Part shown: positions 9,080 through 16,460 of the stretch, in pieces | Numbering within the stretch: the first letter of the stretch is position 1 | Layout of the letters: every line of letters begins with the position of its first letter | Source: JBCDCU01 sp039180865 | Lineage (GTDB): Bacteria > Pseudomonadota > Alphaproteobacteria > Rhizobiales > JACESI01 | Length of the DNA: 19,726 nt | Reading direction: 5' to 3' | Assembly: GCA_039180865.1 (NCBI GenBank) | Contig: JBCDCZ010000051.1 | Coordinates: forward strand, 1-19,726 | Program-made: the position numbers and the translations under genes | Notes under the pieces: model-generated | Databases searched by the model: none | What the model was told of the DNA's origin: nothing | What the model saw: the letters and a program-made list of their open reading frames with translations, nothing else

Positions 9080-9724
9080 CTATGGCTTGATGGTCGGAAA
9101 AACCGCCTTCGGGTCATAGCTTTCGAAACTCGATAAGGTCTGGCGGTTGCATTCCTCTTGCCAGTAGGAGCCGGGCACAACGGCTGATACGCAAGGAAAC
9201 TGCGTCCGATATGCTTCGGTAACCGCATTCTCTTCAATTGCGATCGCAACAAGACCCGCGACAGATCCCCCCTGGCGTTCGACGAGACGGATTGCGCCGT
9301 CCATTGTGCCGCCGGTTTCGATCCACTGGTCAACGAGGAGCACCTTCGTGCCTTCGCCAAAGGCCGGTTGGCGCATTTCCATGTCCTGATTACGGCCCGA
9401 GTAATTCGTGAAATTCACTCGGTCGGTATCAACGCACAGTTTTCCGGCTTTGCGGATCGGCAGGAAACCAATCTTCAACCGTGCTGCAAGAGCCGCGCCA
9501 AGCACAAACCCCATTGCATCAAGACCAGCAACGACATCGGCGTTTACGCCGTCCAGATCTGCTTCAAGGTCATCAAGCATGGCGTGGAAAGCAGCGCCGT
9601 TAATGTAAATCGACGTTGGGTCCAGCCATGCGAATTTCGGACCCTTCGTGTTCGGCGCCATCAAACGCAGATACCAGCGATCGTCGCGCGGCCCGGGATC
9701 AAACGATGTTTTATCAGACTGCAT
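9080..9724 (-). CDS. APRT-like phosphoribosyltransferase
   Basis: A 214-residue type I phosphoribosyltransferase. The region GLDAMGFVLGAALAARL (68-84), followed by FLPIRKAGKL (87-96), matches the core of adenine phosphoribosyltransferases, and VLLVDQWIETGGTM (128-141) is the PRPP-binding loop. Two points are unusual. The loop reads DQ where the family normally has DD or DE. There is also an N-terminal extension of about 40 residues before the core. By family it would join a nucleobase-like ring to PRPP, but a canonical adenine-salvage role is not assured. The ATG at 9724 lies inside the end of the upstream BtpA-like gene (11-bp overlap), implying translational coupling; a start at 9742 would lengthen the overlap and is less likely. 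Confidence 0.8.
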   Translation of the reverse strand: MQSDKTSFDPGPRDDRWYLRLMAPNTKGPKFAWLDPTSIYINGAAFHAMLDDLEADLDGVNADVVAGLDAMGFVLGAALAARLKIGFLPIRKAGKLCVDTDRVNFTNYSGRNQDMEMRQPAFGEGTKVLLVDQWIETGGTMDGAIRLVERQGGSVAGLVAIAIEENAVTEAYRTQFPCVSAVVPGSYWQEECNRQTLSSFESYDPKAVFPTIKP

Positions 9725-10472
9725 CACGGGCCTCCGCGCCAAGATTCCGGGTTACCTCCATCAAACGCCGCAGACGCGCTGCGTCAATATCGTAGAAGTT
9801 GCCCTCCTCATTGATACCCGTCGCCACCATAAAACAGTCAACCTGGGTGTAGGAGTGCGCGTTTTCAGGCGTAATTCCGGATGCAAGCGCTAGGGCCTGA
9901 TCACCCGCGCCTTCGCGAAAGTCGTCGATCTTTCCAAGATCTGCTTCAATACCAGTCGCTGTACCCGATGTGGTGATGACATCCATGAAAGGGCGCGCCT
10001 CTCGCGCGGCAGCAGCATAGTCCTCTGGTTTGACCGGCCGTTGTTTCTTGAATGCAGTTCCCCCGAAATAAAGCCCCCGCCATCCGGATTCGTCCCGGGC
10101 TGCCGCAATATCGTTAGCGGTTTCCTGGTCTCCGCCATTCTCATCGATGTGGGCATTGTCGGCCCAGTAGGCATCGACTGTCGTGCCGTTCTCCTGTTCA
10201 AGGGTTGCAAGGATGGGGAAGGCATCGCGCCCCGAAACACCGAGAAAATTCACCCCCAGAAAAAGGCTCGGAAAGTGTCGCCTGACATCGGTGATGATCG
10301 GTAAAAACTCGGGGACGCCGAAATCGTGATTGATAAGAAAGACACCAGCCGCGCCCTCTCGAATCGCGATCTCAATGTTTTTCACCGTACGCGGTGTATC
10401 CAGAACATGGATTACCGGAATGACAACGGGGCCGGTTGCCTTGAACGATTTATGGAAATCCAAACGGTCCAT
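9714..10472 (-). CDS. BtpA/SgcQ-like TIM-barrel protein
   Basis: A 252-residue soluble protein. The family-like landmarks occur in the right order: VIPVIHV at the first strand, GVFLINHDFGVPEF (40-53), LGVNFLGVSG, VITTSGTATGIEADLG, ALASGITPENAHSY, and MVATGINEEGNFYDIDAARLRRLM near the end. The SGTATG and ASGIT loops look like the phosphate-binding end of a TIM barrel. BtpA is linked to photosystem I accumulation in cyanobacteria and SgcQ belongs to a little-understood E. coli sugar cluster, so the reaction is unknown. Its stop overlaps the start of the APRT-like gene by 11 bp, which suggests the two act in one pathway, perhaps on a phosphoribosyl compound; that is inference. No strong ribosome binding site is seen before the ATG at 10472. 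Confidence 0.72.
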   Translation of the reverse strand: MDRLDFHKSFKATGPVVIPVIHVLDTPRTVKNIEIAIREGAAGVFLINHDFGVPEFLPIITDVRRHFPSLFLGVNFLGVSGRDAFPILATLEQENGTTVDAYWADNAHIDENGGDQETANDIAAARDESGWRGLYFGGTAFKKQRPVKPEDYAAAAREARPFMDVITTSGTATGIEADLGKIDDFREGAGDQALALASGITPENAHSYTQVDCFMVATGINEEGNFYDIDAARLRRLMEVTRNLGAEARDAV

Positions 10473-10525
10473 CGTGAGTTTCAGACTAAGACATCAACCG
10501 GCGAAATGTCACCGGTCCCGCAGAC

Positions 10526-10918
10526 CTAGCGAGCCGTGCAGACCCAACGGCGCACCGTGCATCGATTGGTGTTTCGGTTACATGCGTTGATAGCGGCGTT
10601 TTCCGCAGCCCGCCTTGATCCACCCCATGCAGCGCCCCAGCCCCCGCCGTTACCGATTGCAACCGCGCCACAGGCATTTCGGAACCACGTACCGACCCGA
10701 CAGTCTCCAGCATAATTGTAACAGCCCCGCAACGCCTGGTTCTCGGCACTCACTTGCGAAGGATGATCGAAAGCCCAGCCGATCGCGCCCGTCGACGGCG
10801 ACAACGCAATCGCACCGAAATATTGCCGCCTCTGGGCATCAGCAGGTCCAGCCAGTGTCAGTACAAGGAGTGCTGCGGCTGAGAAGAAAATCACCGCGTT
10901 CTTCGTTCGTTGCGTCAT
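10526..10918 (-). CDS. Secreted DUF4189-domain protein
   Basis: A 130-residue protein from the ATG at 10918 (MTQRTKNAVIFFSAAALL). It has a classic signal peptide with predicted cleavage after ADA near residue 28. The mature part starts FGAIALSPSTGAIGWAFDHPS, then has repeated Ala/Gly-rich helices with AENQALRGC and AAENAAINAC. This is the usual DUF4189 pattern. Several cysteines (in GCYNYAGDC, NACG, ACNRNTNRC and VC) probably form disulfides in the periplasm. The function of the domain is not established. It lies 53 bp upstream of the BtpA-like gene on the same strand and diverges from the ABC transporter operon. An in-frame start at 10963 would put 15 polar residues before the signal peptide and is unlikely. 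Confidence 0.85.
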   Translation of the reverse strand: MTQRTKNAVIFFSAAALLVLTLAGPADAQRRQYFGAIALSPSTGAIGWAFDHPSQVSAENQALRGCYNYAGDCRVGTWFRNACGAVAIGNGGGWGAAWGGSRRAAENAAINACNRNTNRCTVRRWVCTAR

Positions 10919-11312
10919 AGGTCCCCCGGCCCGTCTTTCATGACGTGTTCTTTGCACCACCATTTAACAATTGAGCGCCTGTGTCCATAACCTGCCGCAG
11001 CAAGACCACATAGAAGCCGTTATTTGGACACTATTTTGACGTTTTCACCGTCACCTTCCGGCAAATAGGCAGGATTTTTCGCTCACAACGGACATTTTGC
11101 CTCAGAAACAGGCATGGGCACAAAATTTTTGCGCCCAAATTTTACCCCTGCCTTAGGATTGGTCAGAATTTGCTTGGATGCGATGGTAAGTCATCATAGA
11201 TTTTCTGCTTGCCGTCTGGCCGGAGCAAATTGGCTGCGTCCGGAAAAATCGTTTGGAGAGATCGATAAAGGCCAGTGGAAAACGAGAGTTTCAGTTCTGA
11301 GGGAGACATGTG
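10919..11312. other. Intergenic region upstream of the ABC transporter operon
   Basis: This 394-bp gap lies between the divergent DUF4189 gene and the ABC operon. It is AT-rich and structured. TGTCCATAAC near 10982 and TTATTTGGACA near 11020-11030 form an imperfect inverted repeat. TGCCT (11098-11102) and AGGCA (11110-11114) form a short hairpin directly followed by the larger palindrome listed separately. No convincing gene was seen; the one frame crossing it is out of frame with the binding protein and has no family look. Confidence 0.5.
11115..11137. promoter_or_regulatory. Near-perfect 23-bp palindrome upstream of the ABC operon, candidate operator
   Basis: The left arm TGGGCACAAAA and the right arm TTTTGCGCCCA are inverted copies with 10 of 11 positions matching around a central T. 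GC-rich ends with an A/T core are typical of sites bound by dimeric repressors such as GntR or LacI types. It lies about 175 bp before the first gene of the operon. It could also be an mRNA hairpin if transcription starts upstream of it. Confidence 0.4.
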
Positions 11313-12467
11313 ATGAGCGAAATCGACAAGTCAGTAAAAAGCGGGAAAAAGTCCATTCTAACGCCGTCCAGACGCGACGTTTTGCGCTACGGTGGGGCTG
11401 TGGCGCTTTCGATGCCGTTTGTCAGCCGCGCATGGGCTCAAACGACCGAAATCAATATGCTTGCCTGGTACGGCCACGGCGAACCGGATATTGTCGGTGA
11501 GTTTGAAGCTGCGAACAACGTTAAGTTCAAGCCGAAATATTATGCGGGCGGTGACAACATGCTGGCGCTCATCGCCCAGTCACCTCCTGGGACCTACGAC
11601 GTCATCCTGTCCGATGCGGAATTCGTCCAGCAGTTGAACGCGGCAGGCTATATCGAGCCGCTTAATGCTGCGGATTACCCCTTCGACGACATGCTCCATG
11701 AGGATTTCGAGAAGTTTCCGGGCCACTGGAAAGACGACACGCTCTACTCAATGATGGTGCGCTGCGGGCATCTCGGCGTGTCCTACAACACCACCGCAAT
11801 ATCTGCCGAAGAAGCTGAAAGCTATAAGTGCTTCTGGAAGGAGAACGTAAAAGGCAAGGTCGGTCACTTCGACTGGCACCTGCCAAGTCTTGGCATGATG
11901 AGCCTTTATAACGGCAACGGTGCAGGTCTTTGGGATCTCGATGACGGCGCCTGGGGCAAAGTACAGGAAACGACCCTCAGCCTGCGCCCGCAGGTTGGCG
12001 GCTACTTCGATTACGGCGGTACCTTCAACTCATTGAAGAACGGCGAGATGCTCGCAATGTGCGGCATCGGCGACTGGATCACCGGCGTTCTTGAGAAAGA
12101 TGGGGCTCCTGTCGCATCAGTGGTGCCGAAAGAAGGCGGCATCCAGTGGACCGAAAGCTACTGTATCGGCAAAGGATCCGAGAAAGCCGATATCGTGAAA
12201 AAGTTCATGCAATACATGCTCTCACCGGAAGGACAGGTGAAGTCGGCCCAGATGGCTGCTTATCCAGGCTTTGCGATTACGAAAGCAGGCCGCGCGAAGC
12301 TGAACGAGGTTGATCCGAAAGAAGCGAAGCGCACCGGGCAGTTTGACGGCGCTCCAAACGATCCGATCACGCTCGTCAAGGAAGGCCGCATCCACTACCG
12401 CGACATTCCGAAAAACCAGACCCTCGAAGACTGGAACGACTTCTGGTCGGAATACAAGAACGCCTAG
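11313..12467 (+). CDS. ABC transporter periplasmic binding protein, spermidine/putrescine (PotD)-like, Tat-exported
   Basis: A 384-residue solute-binding protein. A twin-arginine signal (SRRDVLRYGGAVALSMP, ending near AWAQ) directs folded export to the periplasm. The mature part starts EINMLAWYGHGEPDIVGEFE, the usual PotD/PotF lobe-1 opening, with DVILSDAEFVQQLNAAGYIEPL and the C-terminal KKFMQYMLSPEGQ typical of this family. The ligand is a polyamine or another small cation or amide; the permease and enzyme neighbours suggest a nitrogen compound. The ATG at 11313 has GAGGGAGA seven to eight bases upstream; a GTG one codon earlier is less likely. It is the first gene of the operon and is followed by strong stem-loops, which usually protect binding-protein mRNA and give it the highest yield. 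Confidence 0.9.
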   Translation: MSEIDKSVKSGKKSILTPSRRDVLRYGGAVALSMPFVSRAWAQTTEINMLAWYGHGEPDIVGEFEAANNVKFKPKYYAGGDNMLALIAQSPPGTYDVILSDAEFVQQLNAAGYIEPLNAADYPFDDMLHEDFEKFPGHWKDDTLYSMMVRCGHLGVSYNTTAISAEEAESYKCFWKENVKGKVGHFDWHLPSLGMMSLYNGNGAGLWDLDDGAWGKVQETTLSLRPQVGGYFDYGGTFNSLKNGEMLAMCGIGDWITGVLEKDGAPVASVVPKEGGIQWTESYCIGKGSEKADIVKKFMQYMLSPEGQVKSAQMAAYPGFAITKAGRAKLNEVDPKEAKRTGQFDGAPNDPITLVKEGRIHYRDIPKNQTLEDWNDFWSEYKNA

Positions 12468-12476
12468 GAAATACGC

Positions 12477-12506
12477 GGGGACGCACCTGTCACTGGTGCG
12501 TTCCCC
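12477..12506 (+). promoter_or_regulatory. Intercistronic stem-loop after the binding-protein gene
   Basis: GGGGACGCACC and GGTGCGTTCCCC pair around a 7-nt loop with one bulged base. It begins 10 bp after the stop codon. No U-tract follows, so it is more likely an mRNA stabiliser or attenuator than a full terminator; this is a common arrangement between a binding protein and its permeases. Confidence 0.6.
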
Positions 12507-12648
12507 CACCGTCCACCTTTCATCGGGCGAGCGCGAAGCCAAGCCCGAGACAGGTGATCGTTGCAAGATCGAGGGTGTCTTTTTTGATCGGAATAGCCGG
12601 ACGCGAAACGACTGCCGCCCATCAGAGAGGCGAGGGTCACCCCTTCGT

Positions 12649-12676
12649 GGGTAGGGTAGAAGCCGAGGCCCTACCC
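12649..12676 (+). promoter_or_regulatory. Second intercistronic stem-loop, close to the permease start
   Basis: Perfect 8-bp arms GGGTAGGG and CCCTACCC enclose a 12-nt loop. The right arm ends 16 bp before the ATG at 12693 and a few bases before its AGGTG ribosome binding site. It could tune permease translation or mark a processing site in the 225-bp gap. Confidence 0.45.
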
Positions 12677-12692
12677 GGCTCGCAGGTGTGAC

Positions 12693-13556
12693 ATGGCAGA
12701 TCCCCGATCCGGCGTCCGCATCAACCTATACGCGCTGACATTCCGTCTGCCCATCATCGTCTGGCAGTTTCTGTTCTTCATCGGACCCCTCCTGTTCATG
12801 GTCGCGATGACCTTCTTCCTCGTCCAGAACTACCGGATGGAAGAAGCCTTCGTTTTCAAAAACTGGGACCGGATGCTGAGCCGCAACTTTTTCTGGGACA
12901 GCTACGTCTACACCCTCACCCTTGCGAGCCTGACGACCGTCATCGCCACATGCATTGCGTTTCCGGCATCATACGCGCTGGCCTTCAAGACGAGTGAAGC
13001 GGTGAGACGGTGGGCAATCTTCCTGCTCATCATCCCGTTCTTTACAAGCTATCTGGTCCGCACGTTTTCGTGGTTTGTGATCCTTGCCGAATCCGGCGTT
13101 ATCAATGCGATGTTGCGAACGGTCGGCCTCGGGCCATACACGATGCTTAATACAGCCTTCGGTACGGTCGTGGGCTATTTAACGCTGACCTTGCCGCTCG
13201 TTGTCATCCTCCAGACTTTCGCGCTCTCAAATGTCGACCGCAGTCTCATTCAAGCGGCGCAAAACCTCGGCGCGCCGCCGCTGCGGACCGTTTTTGCCGT
13301 CATCATTCCGGCTGCAAAAACCGGGCTCATCGTAGCGGCACTCTTCTGCTTCATTCTCTCCTTCGGAGATTTCGTCGCGCCCTATTATCTCGGCGGCTCG
13401 AAACCGCCGACGCTACCGATCCTGATCATCGACACTACGAAATCAGGCCAACAATGGCCACGCGCCGCTGTGGTTGCCGTCATCATGATGACGACCCTGA
13501 TTACGATCGCCTTTACCGCACTTTGGCTTGCCTATCGGAAAAGGGCGAGCCGATGA
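12693..13556 (+). CDS. ABC transporter permease, PotB-like
   Basis: A 287-residue inner-membrane permease with about six transmembrane helices (first at residues 12-40). The cytoplasmic coupling loop SLIQAAQNLGAPPLRTVFAVIIP is the EAA motif that docks on the ATPase. The order binding protein, PotB-like, PotC-like, ATPase matches polyamine-type importers. The ATG at 12693 follows AGGTG. Its last codons overlap the next permease start by four bases (ATGA), so the two subunits are translationally coupled. Confidence 0.93.
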   Translation: MADPRSGVRINLYALTFRLPIIVWQFLFFIGPLLFMVAMTFFLVQNYRMEEAFVFKNWDRMLSRNFFWDSYVYTLTLASLTTVIATCIAFPASYALAFKTSEAVRRWAIFLLIIPFFTSYLVRTFSWFVILAESGVINAMLRTVGLGPYTMLNTAFGTVVGYLTLTLPLVVILQTFALSNVDRSLIQAAQNLGAPPLRTVFAVIIPAAKTGLIVAALFCFILSFGDFVAPYYLGGSKPPTLPILIIDTTKSGQQWPRAAVVAVIMMTTLITIAFTALWLAYRKRASR

Positions 13557-14356
13557 AAGACAATACCGCCCTCCTCTGGTTCCTGCGCTCCTATATCGGG
13601 GTGGTTTTCATCTTCATCTTCGCGCCGATTTTTTTCAGCGTTATTTTCTCATTCAACTCGGACCGCTTCCCGACGATCCCGCTCGGAAGCTTCACGCTGC
13701 ATTGGTATGAAACAATTATCGCCGATCCGGATGTCTGGGCGGCGGTCAGAACCAGTCTTATCGTCTCGGTCTCAACGGCTATTCTTGCGACCCTTCTCGG
13801 TTTTGCGACAGCCTATTCCGACTATCGCTATACGTTCCGGCTCAAGAGCGCCTATCTCGCTCTTGTACTCCTTCCGCCGACGATCCCGCTCATCATCATG
13901 GCGCTCGCCATGCTTGCCTGGTTTTCGCGGATCGGCACCTCCGGGCAGGTCTATTCCATCATTATCGCGCACACGGTCCTGACAGCTCCCTTCGCCATGG
14001 CCATCATCCGCCTGCGCCTCAATCAGATGGATGAGAACCTTGAGGCAGCGGCCTGGAACCTTGGGGCAAGCGAATGGCGCACAATGTGGCACGTGATCAT
14101 TCCGTTCTGCCGTCCGGCGATCATTTCCGCGCTCTGTCTGACAGCAGCCGTCTCCTTCGATGAGTTTGCCATCGCCTGGTTCGTCTCCGGTCTCAACAAG
14201 ACCGTTCCGGTCGTCATCCTCGAAGTTGTTCAGGGCAACATCGATCCCCGGGTCAATGCAATCGGCACGTTCGTCTTTTTCACCAGCATGACGCTCGTCA
14301 TTCTGGCTCAGCTCTTCTTCATCGGCCGCGCGGCAACCCGCAGCCATTCCGGTTAG
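13553..14356 (+). CDS. ABC transporter permease, PotC-like
   Basis: A 267-residue permease starting at the ATG in the ATGA overlap (MKDNTALLWFLRSYIG). It has about six transmembrane segments and the EAA loop NLEAAAWNLGASEWRTMWHVIIP. FNSDRFPTIPLGSFTLHWYE after the first helix is the typical PotC-type periplasmic loop. An in-frame start about 100 bases further upstream would overlap the first permease heavily with unrelated residues and is rejected. It pairs with the PotB-like subunit to form the channel, with the ATPase gene 17 bp downstream. Confidence 0.93.
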   Translation: MKDNTALLWFLRSYIGVVFIFIFAPIFFSVIFSFNSDRFPTIPLGSFTLHWYETIIADPDVWAAVRTSLIVSVSTAILATLLGFATAYSDYRYTFRLKSAYLALVLLPPTIPLIIMALAMLAWFSRIGTSGQVYSIIIAHTVLTAPFAMAIIRLRLNQMDENLEAAAWNLGASEWRTMWHVIIPFCRPAIISALCLTAAVSFDEFAIAWFVSGLNKTVPVVILEVVQGNIDPRVNAIGTFVFFTSMTLVILAQLFFIGRAATRSHSG

Positions 14357-14373
14357 ACTAAGGAAACCGCTTC

Positions 14374-15456
14374 ATGGGCGAACCGCTCGTCATCTTCAAC
14401 AATGTCGTCAAGCGCTTCGGCGATTTCACGGCGGTCAAGAATGTCGATCTTGAAATCACGAAAGGAGAGTTCATCGCGATCATGGGGCCCTCCGGCTGCG
14501 GCAAGACGACCACGTTGCGTATGCTCGCCGGCCTTGAGGCTCCAACCGAGGGTGAAATCACGATCGGCGGGAGAGTGATGAATGACGTTCGCCCGCATGA
14601 GCGCGACACACCGATGGTCTGGCAATCGCTCGCGCTTTTCCCGTTCCTGAATGCACGGGAAAATGTCGAGTTCGGTCTCAAGATGCGCGGACTGTCTGCG
14701 ACTGCCAGAAAAGCAAAAGCGCTCGATTGGCTCGACCGGCTCGGGATTGCCGAATTCGCAGAACGCAATGTTGGAACGCTCTCGGGTGGTCAGCGCCAGC
14801 GCGTGGCCCTTGCCCGCTCGCTTGTTACCGAACCGGAACTGCTCCTGCTCGATGAGCCCTTATCAGCCCTTGATGCGCATCTCGTGATCCGCATGCAATC
14901 GGTGCTGACCAAGCTCCAGCGCGAACTCGGCATCACCTTTCTGTATGTCACCCATTCGCAATCGGAAGCCTTCGCCATGGCCGACCGCGTCGTCATCATG
15001 GCGCGGGGTGAAATTGCCCAGATCGGCGCCCCACGCGATATTTATCGCGCACCGAAAAACCGTTTCGTCGCTGAATTCGTCGGGCGAAATAACATTGTCG
15101 CGGGACGTGTTGAATCCGCCGATCCGGAAAAGACTGTGCTTTCGACACCCCTCGGGCAGTTTACGACAGGCGGCGGTACGCTCGAGAAAGGTGCGGCTGC
15201 GGCCTTTGTAATATCCGCCGATCTCGTCCAGATCGCCCGTGAGGAGCCGGACGCCGAAAACTACCTCGAAGCCACGCTCATATCGGAAGAATTCGTCGGA
15301 TCTGTCGTAACCCTCTTTCTTGAGGCGGCAGATGGCAGCGAGTTCAAGGTTCAGCTTCCCGAACGCCTTCTTGGAAATCTCGATCTTTCCTCCAGTGGCC
15401 GTTTTTTCTTAAGCTGGCCTTCGGAAAACGCCCACCTTCTAACGGAGCCCGCATGA
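14374..15456 (+). CDS. ABC transporter ATP-binding protein, PotA-like
   Basis: A 360-residue ATPase. Walker A is GPSGCGKTT (38-46), the signature is LSGGQRQR (136-143), Walker B is LLLLDEP with D-loop SALD (about 156-167), and the switch His is H194. The Q-loop reads WQSLALFPF where most relatives have FQ. A C-terminal TOBE-like domain (about 240-360) is present, as in PotA/MalK-type importers. It powers uptake through the two upstream permeases from the cytoplasmic face. AAGGAAA precedes the ATG. Its end overlaps the deacetylase-like gene by four bases (ATGA at 15453), which ties the enzyme to the transporter. Confidence 0.95.
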   Translation: MGEPLVIFNNVVKRFGDFTAVKNVDLEITKGEFIAIMGPSGCGKTTTLRMLAGLEAPTEGEITIGGRVMNDVRPHERDTPMVWQSLALFPFLNARENVEFGLKMRGLSATARKAKALDWLDRLGIAEFAERNVGTLSGGQRQRVALARSLVTEPELLLLDEPLSALDAHLVIRMQSVLTKLQRELGITFLYVTHSQSEAFAMADRVVIMARGEIAQIGAPRDIYRAPKNRFVAEFVGRNNIVAGRVESADPEKTVLSTPLGQFTTGGGTLEKGAAAAFVISADLVQIAREEPDAENYLEATLISEEFVGSVVTLFLEAADGSEFKVQLPERLLGNLDLSSSGRFFLSWPSENAHLLTEPA

Positions 15457-16337
15457 TCAAGAACCCGATCCCCTGGCCGAATGGAGCAAAATGCGCCTGC
15501 GCAATCACCTTTGACATGGACGCAGACAGCCTCATTCACATTTCAAGGCCCGAAGACGGCCATGACCGGCTCTATCCGATCACCATGGGCCGCTATGGTC
15601 CGACCGTTGCGGTGCCGCGTATCCTCGACACCTATCAGCGCATGGGAATCAAGCAGAGCTTCTTCATTCCCGCCTGGTGTATCGAACAATATCCGGACAC
15701 GGTGGAAGAGATCCTGAAAGCCGGACACGAAGTCGGCCATCACGGTTATCTCCATGAAGATCCGATCGAGACCAAGGACACTCAGCGCGAATGGTTTGAA
15801 CGCGCGCTCGATGTCCATCAGAAAATCTGCGGGGTGAAACCTCGTGGCTACCGGGCGCCGGTCTATAACGTCAATCAGACCGTCATCGATCTCCTGGTCG
15901 AGCACAATTTCCGCTACGATTCCTCGCTGATGGCCGACGACATTCCCTATGTGATGAAAACCGCAGAGGGCGAACTCTACGAGATGCCGGTTCATTGGGG
16001 CACCGATGACTGGCCGCCTTTCGCCCACTATTCAGAGATCGGCTACATGATGCCGGTAAAGTCGCCGTCCGCGGGTCTCCGCGCCTTCTGGGAGGAATTC
16101 GAAGCCATGTACGATGCAGGCGGCTTCTTCATGCTGATCGTCCATCCGTTCCTGACGGGTCGGCTCGCGCGCTGGAAGAAGGTCGAGGAGTGGATTGAAT
16201 CAACGCTCAATACCAAGAATGTCTGGTTTGCGAGCCTTGAAGACATTTGCGACCACCTCGACGGATTGCGCGCCAAAGGGGAGTATGACCCGCGCGTCGA
16301 AAACCTGCCCTATTACACCGGACCGGTTCTCAGGTAA
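15453..16337 (+). CDS. Cytoplasmic polysaccharide-deacetylase-fold hydrolase
   Basis: A 294-residue protein with no signal peptide. It has NodB-homology landmarks: ITFDMDADS at 17-25 (catalytic or metal Asp), GHEVGHHGYLHED with HGYLH as the HxxxH metal motif, RGYRAPVYNVN (motif 3), and LIVHPFLTGR near the end. Lack of export and location in an importer operon argue against a cell-wall or chitin role. The closest functional models are PuuE allantoinase, cyclic imide hydrolases and HpPgdA-like enzymes of the same fold, which cleave small cyclic amides or act in the cytoplasm. Removal of an acetyl group from an imported polyamine is another option. Translational coupling to the ATPase gene (ATGA overlap) makes a role in processing the imported compound likely. 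The substrate is not known. Confidence 0.85.
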   Translation: MIKNPIPWPNGAKCACAITFDMDADSLIHISRPEDGHDRLYPITMGRYGPTVAVPRILDTYQRMGIKQSFFIPAWCIEQYPDTVEEILKAGHEVGHHGYLHEDPIETKDTQREWFERALDVHQKICGVKPRGYRAPVYNVNQTVIDLLVEHNFRYDSSLMADDIPYVMKTAEGELYEMPVHWGTDDWPPFAHYSEIGYMMPVKSPSAGLRAFWEEFEAMYDAGGFFMLIVHPFLTGRLARWKKVEEWIESTLNTKNVWFASLEDICDHLDGLRAKGEYDPRVENLPYYTGPVLR

Positions 16338-16348
16338 GGAGCCAGCTG

Positions 16349-16460
16349 ATGATCACAGAAACCGACCACAAATTCATTCGCCTTGCCTTTGATAAAGCGT
16401 AAGCCGGTTACGGTGAAGGCGGTTGACGAGATCGGGCGAGCAGATGCCTTGAGATACTAG
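16349..16460 (+). pseudogene. Remnant of a yeast-type cytosine/nucleoside deaminase gene
   Basis: A clear AAGGAG lies just upstream of an ATG at 16349 that opens MITETDHKFIRLAFDKA and then hits TAA at 16400. Reading through gives AGYGEGG before a second stop at 16424. The stretch FDKA-x-AGYGEGG matches the N-terminal helix of fungal-type cytosine deaminases (AYEEAALGYKEGGVPIG in yeast, from memory). The catalytic HxE and PCxxC motifs are absent. Shifted by one frame, DEIGRADALRY then TAG follows to 16460; this resembles the W-x-EDIG tail of the family, so an internal deletion joining both ends is possible but weakly supported. It would have been the last gene of the ABC/hydrolase operon. The call depends on a short match. 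Confidence 0.6.

Noticed and set aside
10497..10516. ACCGG...CCGGT inverted repeat between the DUF4189 and BtpA-like genes
   Set aside because: A 5-bp stem with a 10-nt loop and no U-tract; not a supportable terminator.
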